A stretch of DNA of 64,000 nt from Microbacterium phyllosphaerae (GCF_017876435.1 NZ_JAGIOA010000001.1:2232001-2296000), one strand, 5' to 3'. Shown: positions 26,119-35,424, numbered from the stretch's first letter. A program made the numbers and translations. Notes: generated by a model not told the origin, from the sequence alone.

Positions 26119-26871
26119 TCAGGCGAGGTTGAGCAGTGCGGGTGCTGCGACGGCGGCGAGGACACCACCGATGAGCGGACCGACGACCGGGACCCAGGAG
26201 TACGACCAGTCGCTGGAACCCTTGCCCTTGATCGGCAGGATGGCGTGAGCGATACGCGGTCCGAGGTCACGTGCGGGGTTGATGGCGTAGCCGGTCGGTC
26301 CACCGAGCGACGCGCCGATGGCGACCACGACGAGTGCGACCGGGAGCGCGCTGAGCGGTCCGAGGCCTCCGGGGGTACCGATGTCTGCGACGCCGTAGTC
26401 TGCGAACGCGAAGACCGCGAACACCAGGACGAAGGTTCCGATGACCTCGGTGACGAGGTTCCAGCCGTAGGAGCGGATCGCAGGGCCGGTCGAGAACACG
26501 CCGAGCTTGTTGGCGGCCTCCGGCTCCTCATCGAAGTGCTGCTTGTAGGCGAGCCACGTGAGGATGGCACCGACGATCGCGCCGAGGAGCTCGGCACCGG
26601 TTGCGACGGCGAACTGCGAGAAGTCGATCTTGCCGGCGACCAGGAGGCCGATACCGACCGCGGGGTTCAGGATCGCGCCGGAGTATGCCGAGGCGAGGAC
26701 ACCCACGAAGACCGCGAGACCCCATCCCCAGTTGACCATCAGGAAGCCGCCGCCGAAGCCCTTGTTCTTCGCGAGGGCGACGTTGGCGACCACACCACAT
26801 CCGAGGAGGATCAGCATCGCGGTGCCGACGAACTCCGAGAGGAAGTAGAGACCGAGATTCACATCAGTCAT
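26119..26871 (-). CDS. glpF: glycerol uptake facilitator (aquaglyceroporin)
   Basis: A 250-residue major intrinsic protein with six transmembrane segments and the two half-helix pore motifs NPAVGIG (about residue 68) and NPARDLGPR (about residue 200). The Asp after the second NPA is characteristic of glycerol facilitators rather than water-only channels. It sits between glpD and glpK on the same strand. GAAAGG precedes the ATG, and a 10-bp hairpin lies 22-47 nt upstream. Confidence 0.93.
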   Translation of the reverse strand: MTDVNLGLYFLSEFVGTAMLILLGCGVVANVALAKNKGFGGGFLMVNWGWGLAVFVGVLASAYSGAILNPAVGIGLLVAGKIDFSQFAVATGAELLGAIVGAILTWLAYKQHFDEEPEAANKLGVFSTGPAIRSYGWNLVTEVIGTFVLVFAVFAFADYGVADIGTPGGLGPLSALPVALVVVAIGASLGGPTGYAINPARDLGPRIAHAILPIKGKGSSDWSYSWVPVVGPLIGGVLAAVAAPALLNLA

Positions 26872-26892
26872 GTCTTCATTGACCTTTCTTGA

Positions 26893-26951
26893 GTGCCAGG
26901 GCCCCTTAGCCCTGGCACTTGTTGGGATTTACACCGCGTGGAGGGCGGTGT
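26893..26951 (-). promoter_or_regulatory. two hairpins between glpD and glpF
   Basis: GTGCCAGGGC (26893-26902) pairs perfectly with GCCCTGGCAC (26909-26918) around a 6-base loop, and ACACCGC (26931-26937) pairs with GCGGTGT (26945-26951). Neither is followed by a T tract on the minus strand, so they may act as RNA-processing or stability elements, or as a partial terminator that lowers glpF-glpK expression relative to glpD. Confidence 0.5.
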
Positions 26952-26963
26952 TCGGATGTCTCG

Positions 26964-28676
26964 TCAGCCGCGTGCGCGGGACGAGATCTTCAGTCCATGT
27001 CGTTCGTTCAGCAGCGTGCGCGTCTGATCCAGTTCGGCATCGTGGCGTGCGCGGTCCCAGTCGAGCAGAGGAGCCAGTGCATCGGCAAGCTCTTCGAGCA
27101 CATCCGCGTCGGCGTGTCCGGTGAACGCGATGCTGGTTCGGCGCAGGATCACGTCCTGGAGGCGCGCGACCATCTCGTTCTCCACCATCCAGGCGAGCTC
27201 GCGCGTCGAGAGGTCGCCACCGGCGAGGGGAGCGTCGTCGCCCTGCTCGATGTACTCCCAGACCTGCGCTGCGCGGGTTCCGTAGCGGGCGAGCAGGCTC
27301 TCGGCGCGCTCACCGGCTCCGGAGAGGTTCTCCTGGATCCAGATACGACGGGCCTTCTCGGTGCGCGGGAAGTCGCGGCCTCCACCGATCGCTCGTCCTG
27401 CCGTCGAGACCGTGCGGGTGCGGCCGAGCAGTCCGAGCACGACGTCGGAGAGGGACTCGCCGAGTGCGCGGAACGTCGTCCACTTGCCGCCGACCAGGCT
27501 CACGAGAGGCGCTGCACCCTTCTCGTCGACCTCGATGCGGTAGTCGCGAGACACGAAGCCGGGCGCCGTGTCCTCGTGGCGGGGAAGCGGGCGGATGCCG
27601 GAGAAGTTGTAGACGATCTGCTCTCGCGTCACGTCGATCTGCGGGAAGACGTGGTGGATGAGGTCGAAGAAGTAGTCGATCTCCTCCTCCGTGCACACCG
27701 GGGACTCACGCGGGTCGGCGTCGATGTCGGTCGTACCGACGAGGACGCGTCCCTTGAGCGGGTAGATCAGCACGATGCGGCCGTCGGAGTGCTCGAAGAA
27801 GATCTCGCGTCCGCGCGTCGCCTCGAGGAGCTCGGGGTGGTCGAGGACGATGTGCGAGCCCTTGGTGCCGCCCATGAAGCGCGTGTCGGTGCCGAGAGCG
27901 TCGTTCGTGAGGTCCGTCCAGGGTCCGGAGGCGTTGACGACCACATCGGCGGTGACGGTGAACTCGGTGCCGCTCTCGCGGTCGCGGAGCACGACGTTCG
28001 CACCGTCGCGGGCGACGGCCTCGACGTAGTTCAGCGCGATGGCGCCACCCGGGTGCGCGGCGCGACCGTCCTGCAGGACGTCGAGTGCGAGGCGCTCGGG
28101 GTCGTGCATGGACGCGTCGTAGTACGTCGCCGTGTACTTGATGTTCGGGTCGAGCGAGGGGAGCTCGGCGAGCGAGCGCTTGCGACCGAGGAACCGGTGA
28201 CGGGGGACCATGCCGCCGTCGCGCGAGAACGTGTCGTAGATCGTGAGGCCGACCTTGATCAGGAACGCGCCGCGCTCCTGGGGCTTGCCGCTCTTGTGCG
28301 TGAGGAAGCGCAGGGGAGCGGACAGGATGCCCGAGAAGGTCGAGTAGATCGGGATGGTCGTCTCGAGCGGCTTCACGTAGTGGGGCGCGATCTTGAGCAG
28401 GCCGTTGCGCTCCTCGACAGACTCGCGGACCAGACGGAATTCGCCGTTCTCGAGGTAGCGTATGCCGCCGTGGATCATGTGGCTCGACGCCGCCGACGCG
28501 CCGGAGGCGAAGTCTCCGCGTTCGACGAGCAGGACGTCCACGCCCTGCAATGCGAGGTCACGGAACGTGGAGATGCCGTTGATCCCCGCTCCGATGACGA
28601 GGACGCTCGTGCGTCCGGATTCACGGACCGCGCGGACTTCGGCGCGTTCCGGTGATGAGTGTGTCGACTCGATCAT
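26964..28676 (-). CDS. glpD: aerobic glycerol-3-phosphate dehydrogenase
   Basis: GlpD is the FAD-dependent membrane-associated enzyme that oxidises glycerol 3-phosphate to dihydroxyacetone phosphate and feeds electrons to the quinone pool. The 570-residue protein has the FAD dinucleotide fold VLVIGAGINGISTFRDLALQG at about residues 25-45, the SSHMIHGGIRYLE motif and VNASGPWTD. The ATG at 28676 (MIESTHSS) is chosen because longer frames run into the divergent regulator. It heads the operon with glpF and glpK; a 14-bp palindrome lies 64 bp upstream. Confidence 0.95.
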   Translation of the reverse strand: MIESTHSSPERAEVRAVRESGRTSVLVIGAGINGISTFRDLALQGVDVLLVERGDFASGASAASSHMIHGGIRYLENGEFRLVRESVEERNGLLKIAPHYVKPLETTIPIYSTFSGILSAPLRFLTHKSGKPQERGAFLIKVGLTIYDTFSRDGGMVPRHRFLGRKRSLAELPSLDPNIKYTATYYDASMHDPERLALDVLQDGRAAHPGGAIALNYVEAVARDGANVVLRDRESGTEFTVTADVVVNASGPWTDLTNDALGTDTRFMGGTKGSHIVLDHPELLEATRGREIFFEHSDGRIVLIYPLKGRVLVGTTDIDADPRESPVCTEEEIDYFFDLIHHVFPQIDVTREQIVYNFSGIRPLPRHEDTAPGFVSRDYRIEVDEKGAAPLVSLVGGKWTTFRALGESLSDVVLGLLGRTRTVSTAGRAIGGGRDFPRTEKARRIWIQENLSGAGERAESLLARYGTRAAQVWEYIEQGDDAPLAGGDLSTRELAWMVENEMVARLQDVILRRTSIAFTGHADADVLEELADALAPLLDWDRARHDAELDQTRTLLNERHGLKISSRARG

Positions 28677-28739
28677 CTTCGACCCTTCTCTGTGCTTGCC
28701 CCCAGCTTCGACCCATGTGGCCAGGGCGCGCAAGCCCGC

Positions 28740-28753
28740 TGCACATATGTGCA
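28740..28753. promoter_or_regulatory. 14-bp palindrome, candidate SorC/GlpR operator
   Basis: TGCACATATGTGCA is a perfect palindrome in the 100-bp gap between glpD and the divergent SorC-type gene, 24 nt before the regulator's ATG. SorC-family proteins bind symmetric sites around their own promoters, so this is the natural operator for controlling both directions. Function is inferred. Confidence 0.6.
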
Positions 28754-28776
28754 AAGATCGGGGTGAGGAGGTCGTC

Positions 28777-29748
28777 ATGGGCCAGTCCGACGCGGGATCC
28801 CGCGACTCCAAGCTGATCGCCGCGCTCACCGCAGCGCAGCTCTACTACATGCAGGACAAGACCATGGAGGTCATCGCGCAGGAGCTGAAGACCTCCAGGT
28901 CATCTGTGTCGCGGCTGCTGAGCTTCGCGCGGGAGAGCGGGCTCGTCGACATCCGCATCAACTCACCGCTCGAACGGCTGGGGATGCTCGAGCAGCACAT
29001 CCGAGACAGATACCGAGTCGTCGCTCATGTCGTTCCCATCCCCGAGATCGTCAGCGAGGTCGAGCGGCTGGAGCGTGTCGCGCTGACAGCGGGACGACTG
29101 CTCTCGCAGTTCGTCGACTCGAACATGATCGTCGGGGTCGCCTGGGGGTCGACCATCAGCGCGGTCAGTCGCGGTCTCACGCAGAAGGAGACGCACAACA
29201 CGACGTTCGTGCAGCTGAACGGGGCGGGCAACACGCAGACGAGTGGCGTCGAGTATTCGAGCGACATCCTGCAGCGCTTCGGCAGCGCGTTCGGGGCCCA
29301 GGTACAGCAGTTCCCGGTGCCCGCATTCTTCGATGATCCTTCGACACGGGAGGCGATGTGGCGCGAGCGCAGCACGCGGCGGGTGCTCGATCTGCAGTCG
29401 AAGATGGACATCGCCGTGTTCAGCCTCGGCTCTCCCGCGGCGGAGGTGCCCAGCCGGGTCTACGTCGGCGGCTACCTCAGCCGCGACGACTATCGCAGTC
29501 TGCGTGAGGATCACGCGATCGGTGACGTCGCGACCGTCTTCTTCCGCGCGGACGGCTCATGGAAGGACATCCGTGTCAATGCGCGCGCGACCGGACCAGG
29601 ACTCGACAGGCTGCGCCGCGTTCCACGACGTGTGTGCGTCGTCTCCGGCATCCCCAAGCTCGTGAGCCTGCGCGCGGCGTTCGCGGCCGATCTCGTCACA
29701 GACGTGGTCCTTGACGAAGGGCTCGCACGCCGACTCGTCGACGACTGA
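28777..29748 (+). CDS. SorC/DeoR-type sugar-binding transcriptional regulator
   Basis: A 323-residue regulator. The N-terminal DNA-binding helices are AQLYYMQDKTMEVIAQELKTSRSSVSRLLSFA at about residues 17-48, and the remainder matches the SorC sugar-phosphate-binding domain (VGVAWGSTISAV near 120, LGSPAAEVPSRVYVGGYL near 215). GAGGAGG lies 7 nt before the ATG at 28777. It is divergent from glpD across a palindrome, so it most likely regulates glycerol catabolism. Glycerol 3-phosphate or a related phosphate would be the likely signal, which is unproven. Confidence 0.85.
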   Translation: MGQSDAGSRDSKLIAALTAAQLYYMQDKTMEVIAQELKTSRSSVSRLLSFARESGLVDIRINSPLERLGMLEQHIRDRYRVVAHVVPIPEIVSEVERLERVALTAGRLLSQFVDSNMIVGVAWGSTISAVSRGLTQKETHNTTFVQLNGAGNTQTSGVEYSSDILQRFGSAFGAQVQQFPVPAFFDDPSTREAMWRERSTRRVLDLQSKMDIAVFSLGSPAAEVPSRVYVGGYLSRDDYRSLREDHAIGDVATVFFRADGSWKDIRVNARATGPGLDRLRRVPRRVCVVSGIPKLVSLRAAFAADLVTDVVLDEGLARRLVDD

Positions 29749-29752
29749 GCGA

Positions 29753-30904
29753 CTACGGCTCGTCGGTGGACGCTTCAGGTCCTGACCGGAATTCGCGGAT
29801 CAGATGCTGGACGACGGCCGCGAGGTCTCCGCCGGTCGCATTCGCGATCGTCAGCTGCCGTTCGTAGCTCGCCCCGTCGTTCAGGATCGTTCCGATGCTG
29901 CCGAACTCGCGCACGCAGCCGAGCTCGACGGCCACCGGGGCCAGGTCTTCGACGATCTGCGCGAGATGGTCGCGCACAGGTCGCTGCGAGCCGGCCGCGT
30001 CCACGATCACGCGCGCATCGAGGCCGTACCGCGCCGCGCGCCACTTGTTCTCGCGGTGATACCAGGCCGGCATCTGCGGAAGGGTGCGGCCTTCGTCCAG
30101 CTCGCGAGAAAGATGCTCGACGAGCACCTGCACCAGTGCGGCGACAGCGGCGAGTTCGGGAAGGGTGGACAGTCCGTCGCACGCGCGGATCTCGATGGTG
30201 CCCCATCGGGGCGCGGGCCGGATGTCCCACCGCACCTCCGTGGCGTCGGCCATGACACCGGTGCGGACCATGTCATCGAGGTAGGACTCGTACTCCGACC
30301 AGTCCTGCAGGGGCCAGGGGAGTCCGGCGGTGGGCAGCTGCTGGAACACGAGGGCACGGTTCGACGCGTACCCGGTGCGCTCTCCTGCCCAGAACGGGCT
30401 CGACGCCGCCAGCGCCTGCAGATGGGGGAGGTAGCCCGACAGTGCGTTGATGATCGGGATGACCTTGCGTTGATCCTCGACCCCGATGTGCACGTGGATG
30501 CCCCAGATCATCATGTTGCGTCCCCACCACTGCGTCCGCTCGATCAGGGTGTGATACCGGGTCTTGTCGGTCACCTCCTGGTCGTACCACTGGGCGAAGG
30601 GGTGGCTGCCGGCGGAGAGCAGCTCGATTCCCGCGGGGTCCGTCGCGGATCGCACGGCCGCGATCGCGTTGGCGATGTCATCCACCGCATGTGCGACGGA
30701 ATCGCCGATGCCGCTCGTGACCTCGATCGTGTTGGTGAGCAGCTCGCCGGTGACCGTGTGCCGCTCGTCCTCGCTCTCGGCCTCGAGTGCAGAGAGGAGC
30801 TCCGGCGCACGACCGACCAGATCACCGCTCACCGGATCGGCGAGCATGATCTCCCACTCCAGGCCGACGGTGGACCGCGCCGAGGGCGCGAAATCGAGCT
30901 TCAC
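29753..30904 (-). CDS. carboxylate-amine ligase, YbdK/GCS2 family
   Basis: A 383-residue member of the glutamate-cysteine ligase family 2. It has the N-terminal STVGLEWEIMLAD motif (glutamate/ATP site), the central WGIHVHIGVED and the later TIEIRACDGLSTLPE, all typical of YbdK-type enzymes with weak glutamate-cysteine ligase activity. Actinobacteria make mycothiol, so its physiological product is uncertain. The GTG at 30904 is chosen because CAGACT (30916 to 30911) ends 6 nt upstream, whereas the GTG at 30910 would abut it. It ends 4 bp from the convergent sorC gene. Confidence 0.82.
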   Translation of the reverse strand: MKLDFAPSARSTVGLEWEIMLADPVSGDLVGRAPELLSALEAESEDERHTVTGELLTNTIEVTSGIGDSVAHAVDDIANAIAAVRSATDPAGIELLSAGSHPFAQWYDQEVTDKTRYHTLIERTQWWGRNMMIWGIHVHIGVEDQRKVIPIINALSGYLPHLQALAASSPFWAGERTGYASNRALVFQQLPTAGLPWPLQDWSEYESYLDDMVRTGVMADATEVRWDIRPAPRWGTIEIRACDGLSTLPELAAVAALVQVLVEHLSRELDEGRTLPQMPAWYHRENKWRAARYGLDARVIVDAAGSQRPVRDHLAQIVEDLAPVAVELGCVREFGSIGTILNDGASYERQLTIANATGGDLAAVVQHLIREFRSGPEASTDEP

Positions 30905-30958
30905 GAGCACAGTCTGACACGCGGCCTCGGCGACACGGCAACCGCCGTGTCGCCGCGT

Positions 30959-30990
30959 TTCGCTCCTGGGCCGCTCATCTGGCAGAATAG
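30959..30990 (+). promoter_or_regulatory. rpsP operon promoter
   Basis: An extended -10 TGG-CAGAAT-AG (30980-30990) with a TTCGCT-like -35 (30959-30964) 18 bp upstream. The same core TGGCAGAATAG occurs upstream of rplS at 35953-35963. It predicts a leader of about 115-120 nt before rpsP. The leader has no clear terminator and ends with the CAGGAGA ribosome binding site. Confidence 0.5.
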
Positions 30991-31113
30991 AAGGTCGGAC
31001 GACGTGCTCGACCCTCTATCCAGCATTCGTCCTCCCTCTTTGAGCTTCCGCCGGGTGTGCACCCCACTCTCCAGGCGATCGGTTCGTCAACTTCCACACA
31101 ATTCAGGAGAATC

Positions 31114-31548
31114 GTGGCTGTCAAGATTCGTCTCAAGCGCCTGGGCAAGATCCGTGCGCCGTACTACCGCATCGTCGTCGCCGACTCGAAGACCAAGCGC
31201 GATGGTCGCGTGATCGAGGAGATCGGCAAGTACCACCCCACCGAGGAGCCCTCGTTCATCGAGATCGACTCCGAGCGTGCGCAGTACTGGCTCTCCGTCG
31301 GCGCGCAGCCGACCGAGCAGGTCGCCGCCCTCCTCAAGATCACGGGCGACTGGGGCAAGTTCAAGGGCGACAAGGACGCGAAGTCCACGCTCAAGGTCAA
31401 GGAGCCCAAGGTTCCGTTCGAGATCGACGCGTCCAAGAAGTCCGTCGTCAAGCCCAAGGCCGAGAAGAAGGTGGAGGCTCCCGCAGAGGAGGCTCCCGCC
31501 AAGGCCGACGCGGAGGCCGCTGAGGCTCCCGCCGCCGACTCGGAGTAA
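31114..31548 (+). CDS. rpsP: 30S ribosomal protein S16
   Basis: The first about 85 residues are S16 ([25 protein letters not shown], then [14 protein letters not shown]). The 144-residue product carries an unusually long C-terminal tail of alternating Lys-rich and Ala/Glu/Pro-rich blocks ending [11 protein letters not shown], similar in style to the tail of S2 in this window. The GTG at 31114 follows a CAGGAGA site by 5 nt. It heads the rpsP-khpA-rimM operon. Confidence 0.95.
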   Translation: MAVKIRLKRLGKIRAPYYRIVVADSKTKRDGRVIEEIGKYHPTEEPSFIEIDSERAQYWLSVGAQPTEQVAALLKITGDWGKFKGDKDAKSTLKVKEPKVPFEIDASKKSVVKPKAEKKVEAPAEEAPAKADAEAAEAPAADSE

Positions 31549-31554
31549 TCCGTC

Positions 31555-31785
31555 GTGCTCGCCGCCGCGCTCGAACACATCGTCAAGGGGATCGTCGATC
31601 ACCCGGACGATGTGCGTATCAACTCGTCCACCTCGCCGCGAGGCGATCTCCTCGAGGTGCGTGTGCACCCCGATGATCGTGGACGCGTGATCGGGCGCGG
31701 CGGCCGCACCGCGAAGGCACTGCGTACGCTCATCTCCGCGCTGGCCGATGGGCGACGCGTCCGCGTCGACGTCGCGGACGACTGA
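31555..31785 (+). CDS. khpA: KH-domain RNA-binding protein KhpA
   Basis: A 76-residue single KH-domain protein with the GXXG loop in RGRVIGRGGRTAKALRTL at about residues 40-57. KhpA binds RNA, often as a dimer or with KhpB, and is found between rpsP and rimM in many Gram-positive bacteria. The start is GTG six bases after the rpsP stop; the stop codon is one base before the rimM start. Confidence 0.9.
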   Translation: MLAAALEHIVKGIVDHPDDVRINSSTSPRGDLLEVRVHPDDRGRVIGRGGRTAKALRTLISALADGRRVRVDVADD

Positions 31786-31786
31786 C

Positions 31787-32389
31787 GTGGTGTCGAAAGA
31801 TCGCAACCAGGGCAAGAACCAGCTGCGCGTAGGGCGCCTCGTGAAGGCCCATGGCCTCAAAGGTGCGCTCAAGCTGGAGCTCTACACAGACAATCCGGAG
31901 CGCCGTTTCACTCCGGGAGCCGAGTTCACGTTGCAGGTGCCCGAGGCATCTCCGTGGCACGGCAAGACCGTCGTCGTCCGCGAATATCGCGTGATGAACG
32001 GCAACCCGGTCGTCTTCCTCAACGATGTCGACGACCGTGAGGCTGCAGAGGGTCTGGTACGCGCCATCCTCTGGATCGATCAGGATGCCGACGAGGTCGA
32101 GGACAACGCCTGGTTCGACCACCAGCTCGTCGGACTCGATGTCGTCCGCGATGACGTCGTGGTCGGCAAGGTGGCTCGCGTGGAGCACTTCCCCGCGCAG
32201 GATCTGCTCATCGTCCGATCGGGCGATCAGGACATCATGGTTCCCTTCGTCCAGGCGATCGTCCCCACGGTCGATGTGAGCGCAGGACGCGTCATCGTGA
32301 CGCCGCCCGCAGGTCTCTTCGAAGAGCTTCCCGACTCCTCCGAGTCGTCGGCTGCGGAGGAGTCCTCGGACTCCGACGCCTCCGAGTGA
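31787..32389 (+). CDS. rimM: ribosome maturation factor RimM
   Basis: RimM binds S19 and assists 30S head assembly. The 200-residue protein has the N-terminal RimM domain ([29 protein letters not shown]) and a C-terminal PRC-barrel domain ([25 protein letters not shown]). The C-terminus is an acidic Ser/Glu/Asp-rich tail. The GTG at 31787, one base after the khpA stop, is chosen over a start inside khpA; the GTG at 31790 is an equivalent alternative. Confidence 0.92.
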   Translation: MVSKDRNQGKNQLRVGRLVKAHGLKGALKLELYTDNPERRFTPGAEFTLQVPEASPWHGKTVVVREYRVMNGNPVVFLNDVDDREAAEGLVRAILWIDQDADEVEDNAWFDHQLVGLDVVRDDVVVGKVARVEHFPAQDLLIVRSGDQDIMVPFVQAIVPTVDVSAGRVIVTPPAGLFEELPDSSESSAAEESSDSDASE

Positions 32390-32408
32390 CCGCTGGTACG
32401 GTTCCTCC

Positions 32409-33119
32409 GTGCGTATCGACGTCCTCTCCATCTTCCCGTCGTACTTCGACGGACTGACGCTCTCCCTTCTCGGGAAGGCGCAGAGCGCCGGCATCCTCGA
32501 TCTGCGGGTGCGTGATCTGCGCGACTGGACCTCCGATCGTCACCGCACCGTCGACGACACCCCGTACGGGGGCGGTGCCGGGATGGTCATGAAGCCAGAG
32601 CCCTGGGGGCTGGCGCTCGACGAGCTCGCATCGTCGACTCCTTCCTCGACCGAGCAGCGACCGACGATCATCTTCCCGTCGCCCGCGGGCGAGGTCTTCA
32701 CACAGGCGACGGCTCGTGATCTGAGCACTCGCGAGCATCTCGTCTTCGGCTGCGGCAGGTACGAGGGAATCGACGAGCGGGTGTTCGAGTATGCGGCGTC
32801 CCTCGGCGAGGTTCGGCTGATCAGCCTCGGAGACTATGTCCTCAACGGCGGCGAGGTCGCGACGATGGCGATGATCGAGGCGATCGGTCGTCTGATCCCC
32901 GGCGTCGTCGGCAATCCGGAGAGTCTGGTCGAAGAGTCCCATGAGGACGGGCTGCTGGAGTACCCCTCGTACACGAAGCCGTCCGTCTGGCGTGAACGAT
33001 CGGTTCCCGATGTCCTGCTGAGCGGCAATCACGCGCTCATCGCCTCGTGGCGACGTGACCAGCAGCTCGAGCGCACGCGCCGCCGCCGCCCTGACCTCCT
33101 GCCGGACGACGAGTCCTAG
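32409..33119 (+). CDS. trmD: tRNA (guanine37-N1)-methyltransferase
   Basis: TrmD methylates G37 next to the anticodon and prevents frameshifting. The 236-residue protein starts [14 protein letters not shown], has the trefoil-knot motifs [24 protein letters not shown] and [10 protein letters not shown], and normal length. The GTG start has TACGGT (32397-32402) ending 6 nt upstream, suggesting an additional leaderless transcript even though it follows rimM by 19 bp. Its stop TAG shares the tetranucleotide CTAG with the stop of the convergent phosphatase gene. Confidence 0.95.
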   Translation: MRIDVLSIFPSYFDGLTLSLLGKAQSAGILDLRVRDLRDWTSDRHRTVDDTPYGGGAGMVMKPEPWGLALDELASSTPSSTEQRPTIIFPSPAGEVFTQATARDLSTREHLVFGCGRYEGIDERVFEYAASLGEVRLISLGDYVLNGGEVATMAMIEAIGRLIPGVVGNPESLVEESHEDGLLEYPSYTKPSVWRERSVPDVLLSGNHALIASWRRDQQLERTRRRRPDLLPDDES

Positions 33120-33709
33120 AGCATCCGCTCCACACCTCGGTCGATCTCGAAGACGACATCATGAGGATGTCGGAGAGACAGAGCCGCTGTGGGGTCGAGA
33201 CGCCGTAGGTCCGCTCTGAGCATCCGTCCGAGCATCTCGTGTGTCACGAGCACGGGGACCCCGCCGGAGGCCCAGCCGCACGCCGACAGCGCCCGGCGAG
33301 CCCGTGCTCTCGCCTGCGCGTAGCTCTCGCCGCCAGGGAAAGCCCATCCGTATCGGTTGGCGGCCCTGTCTGCTCGCGCAGAGGGGAATCGCTGGTCGAC
33401 GTCATCCCAGGTCAGACCAGCCATGTCGCCGTGATGCACCTCGGCGAGTTCGGGAACCTCCACCAGATCCGCGCCGATCCGGTCGGCGATGATCACCGCG
33501 GTGCGGAGCGCCCGCCCGAGCGGGCTCGAGCAGACTGTCGTGATCCCGTGGCCGTCGAGCCGTTCGGCGACGCTCTTCGCCTGACGGATCCCGTCATCCG
33601 TGAGGGGCGAGTCCAGCTGCCCCTGCAGTCGGTGCTCGAGATTCCATCGCGTCTGCCCGTGTCGCACGAGGAAGAGGCGCTGCGGCACATGACGATCCTG
33701 CGGAATCAT
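33116..33709 (-). CDS. histidine phosphatase (phosphoglycerate mutase-like)
   Basis: A 197-residue cytosolic histidine phosphatase. The catalytic RHG motif is in [19 protein letters not shown] near residue 15, the second motif [11 protein letters not shown] near 60, the acid residue in [17 protein letters not shown] near 90, and the second histidine in [13 protein letters not shown]. The substrate is not evident. CATTCT (33721 to 33716) ends 6 nt before the ATG at 33709. It overlaps trmD by 4 bp, tail to tail. Confidence 0.82.
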   Translation of the reverse strand: MIPQDRHVPQRLFLVRHGQTRWNLEHRLQGQLDSPLTDDGIRQAKSVAERLDGHGITTVCSSPLGRALRTAVIIADRIGADLVEVPELAEVHHGDMAGLTWDDVDQRFPSARADRAANRYGWAFPGGESYAQARARARRALSACGWASGGVPVLVTHEMLGRMLRADLRRLDPTAALSLRHPHDVVFEIDRGVERML

Positions 33710-33778
33710 GCACCCAGAATGGCACAGCCGAGCCGTGCTGCGAGGGGCGAATCGGGTGTCGCCTGGTAGCGTCGGGGC

Positions 33779-34516
33779 ATGGTCGACGAGGTACTTGCGA
33801 AGTCGTTCGAGCGCATCGGTGCGGACTACGATCGCTACCGGCCCGGGTTTCCCGCGGCGGCGGCCGATCTGATCCTGCCCGAGCGTGTGCGTGCAGCACT
33901 CGATCTCGGAGCCGGCACCGGGAAGTTCACGGAGCTGCTCCCGGAGCGGGCCGAACAGGTCGTCGCGGTCGAACCCTCGTCGGCGATGCTGGACGTCCTG
34001 AAGGCCAAGCTGCCGGGCGTGGAGGCTATGCAGGGGAGTGCCGAGCTGATTCCGGCGGCGGACGGATCCGTCGATGTCGTCACCGTCGCCCAGGCCTTCC
34101 ACTGGTTCGACCGGGACCCCGCGTGCGCGGAGATCGCGAGAGTGCTCGCACCCGGCGGGACTCTCGGCCTGATCTGGAACCACTCCGACCCTGCGAGCAC
34201 CTGGGACAGGGCAGCTCATCGCATCGCTCATCCCGCGGTGGCGGACGAGGACGGCACGACGAGCTCAGCAGCCGCGGTGCTGCCCGGTTTCGAGCACGTC
34301 CGGAACGAGCAGATCCACTGGGCGGAGCGAATCCGTCGGGAGGACTACCTCAAGCGATGGTCGACGGTGAGCAGCTTCCTGGTCGCTGATGACGACGAAC
34401 GTGCGCGGATGTTCACTGCCATCGAGACCGTCCTGGACGCCGATCCCGACACCCGTGGGCGTGACGAGTTCGACCTGCCCATCGTGACGGACGTGTTCGT
34501 CTACAGACGCGACTGA
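33779..34516 (+). CDS. class I SAM-dependent methyltransferase
   Basis: A 245-residue methyltransferase with the SAM-binding motif ALDLGAGTGKFTELLPE at about residues 40-56, acidic motif II in VAVEPSSAML, and the VDVVTVAQAFHWFD segment typical of UbiE/Trans-aconitate-methyltransferase-like enzymes. The substrate is unknown. TAGCGT (33767-33772) ends 6 nt before the ATG. It is convergent with map. Confidence 0.85.
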   Translation: MVDEVLAKSFERIGADYDRYRPGFPAAAADLILPERVRAALDLGAGTGKFTELLPERAEQVVAVEPSSAMLDVLKAKLPGVEAMQGSAELIPAADGSVDVVTVAQAFHWFDRDPACAEIARVLAPGGTLGLIWNHSDPASTWDRAAHRIAHPAVADEDGTTSSAAAVLPGFEHVRNEQIHWAERIRREDYLKRWSTVSSFLVADDDERARMFTAIETVLDADPDTRGRDEFDLPIVTDVFVYRRD

Positions 34517-34530
34517 CCCGAGTCGACGGC

Positions 34531-35313
34531 TCAGTCGACGCCGAGGAACGTCCGATCGGTGAGGATGATGGGTCCGTCGTCGGTCACAGCGACCGTGTGC
34601 TCGGAGTGTGCGCCCCTCGATCCGTCGACACTGCGCAGCGTCCAGCCGTCAGGGTCTGTGACGAGCTCGTCGGTGGTCTCGAGCAGCCACGGCTCGAGCG
34701 CGAAGACGAGACCCTCGCGCAGCGGGAAGCCACGACCGGCTCGTCCGTCGTTGGGGACGTGGGGGTCGCCATGCATGATCCGGCCGACACCGTGGCCGCC
34801 GAAGTCGGTGTTGATCGAGTATCCCTCGCCGTGTGACACTGCCGCGATGGCCGCGGAGATGTCGCCGATCCGGTTGCCGACGACGGCGGCCGCGATAGCC
34901 GCGTCGAGCGCTCGCTCGGTCGTCTCGATGATGCGGAGGTCTTCGTCGCGCGGTGTTCCGACGACGAACGAGACGGCGGAGTCGGCGACCCAGCCGTCCA
35001 CCGACACGGCGAAGTCGAGGGAGACCAGATCTCCGTCGCGGAGCGTGTAGTCGTGGGGGAGGCCGTGCAGCACAGCGTCATTGATCGACGTGCAGATCAC
35101 CTTGCCGAAGGGGCTGGCGCCGAACGAGGGGTGGTAGTCGATGTAGCAGGACTCGGCTCCGGCCTTCCGGATCATCTCGTGCGCGCGGCGATCGATCGAC
35201 AGCAGGTTGGTGCCGACCTTCGTCTCGTCGCGCAGCGTCGCCAGGGTCTCGGCCACGAAGCGACCGGCGGCGCGCATCTCGTCGATCTCGGCAGGGGTGC
35301 GCAGTTCGATCAT
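34531..35313 (-). CDS. map: methionine aminopeptidase
   Basis: Map removes the N-terminal methionine from nascent proteins. The 260-residue type I enzyme has the metal ligands in LDFAVSVDGWVADSA (two Asp), GGHGVGRIMHGDP (His), FALEPW (Glu) and HSEHTVAV (Glu), with MIELRTPAEIDEMRAAGRFVAETL at the start. It lacks the N-terminal zinc-finger extension of some actinobacterial Map proteins. GAGAGGA lies 6-7 nt before ATG 35313. Confidence 0.93.
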   Translation of the reverse strand: MIELRTPAEIDEMRAAGRFVAETLATLRDETKVGTNLLSIDRRAHEMIRKAGAESCYIDYHPSFGASPFGKVICTSINDAVLHGLPHDYTLRDGDLVSLDFAVSVDGWVADSAVSFVVGTPRDEDLRIIETTERALDAAIAAAVVGNRIGDISAAIAAVSHGEGYSINTDFGGHGVGRIMHGDPHVPNDGRAGRGFPLREGLVFALEPWLLETTDELVTDPDGWTLRSVDGSRGAHSEHTVAVTDDGPIILTDRTFLGVD

Positions 35314-35424
35314 CGGGTGTCCTCTCGTCGCTTCCATTCTCGCCGATGAGCGCGCCTCCGGACGCCCGCGCGCTCACAGCGAACACCACGACAACGACCG
35401 ACGCCGCGTCGTACGATCTGTGAC

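Noticed and set aside
26919..28655. 578-codon plus-strand frame antisense to glpD
   Set aside because: Shadow of the FAD-dependent dehydrogenase; no domain recognisable.
34517..34550. Repeated GTCGAC words between the methyltransferase and map genes as a terminator
   Set aside because: GTCGAC is self-complementary and common in this DNA; the stem is only 6 bp and has no T tract.
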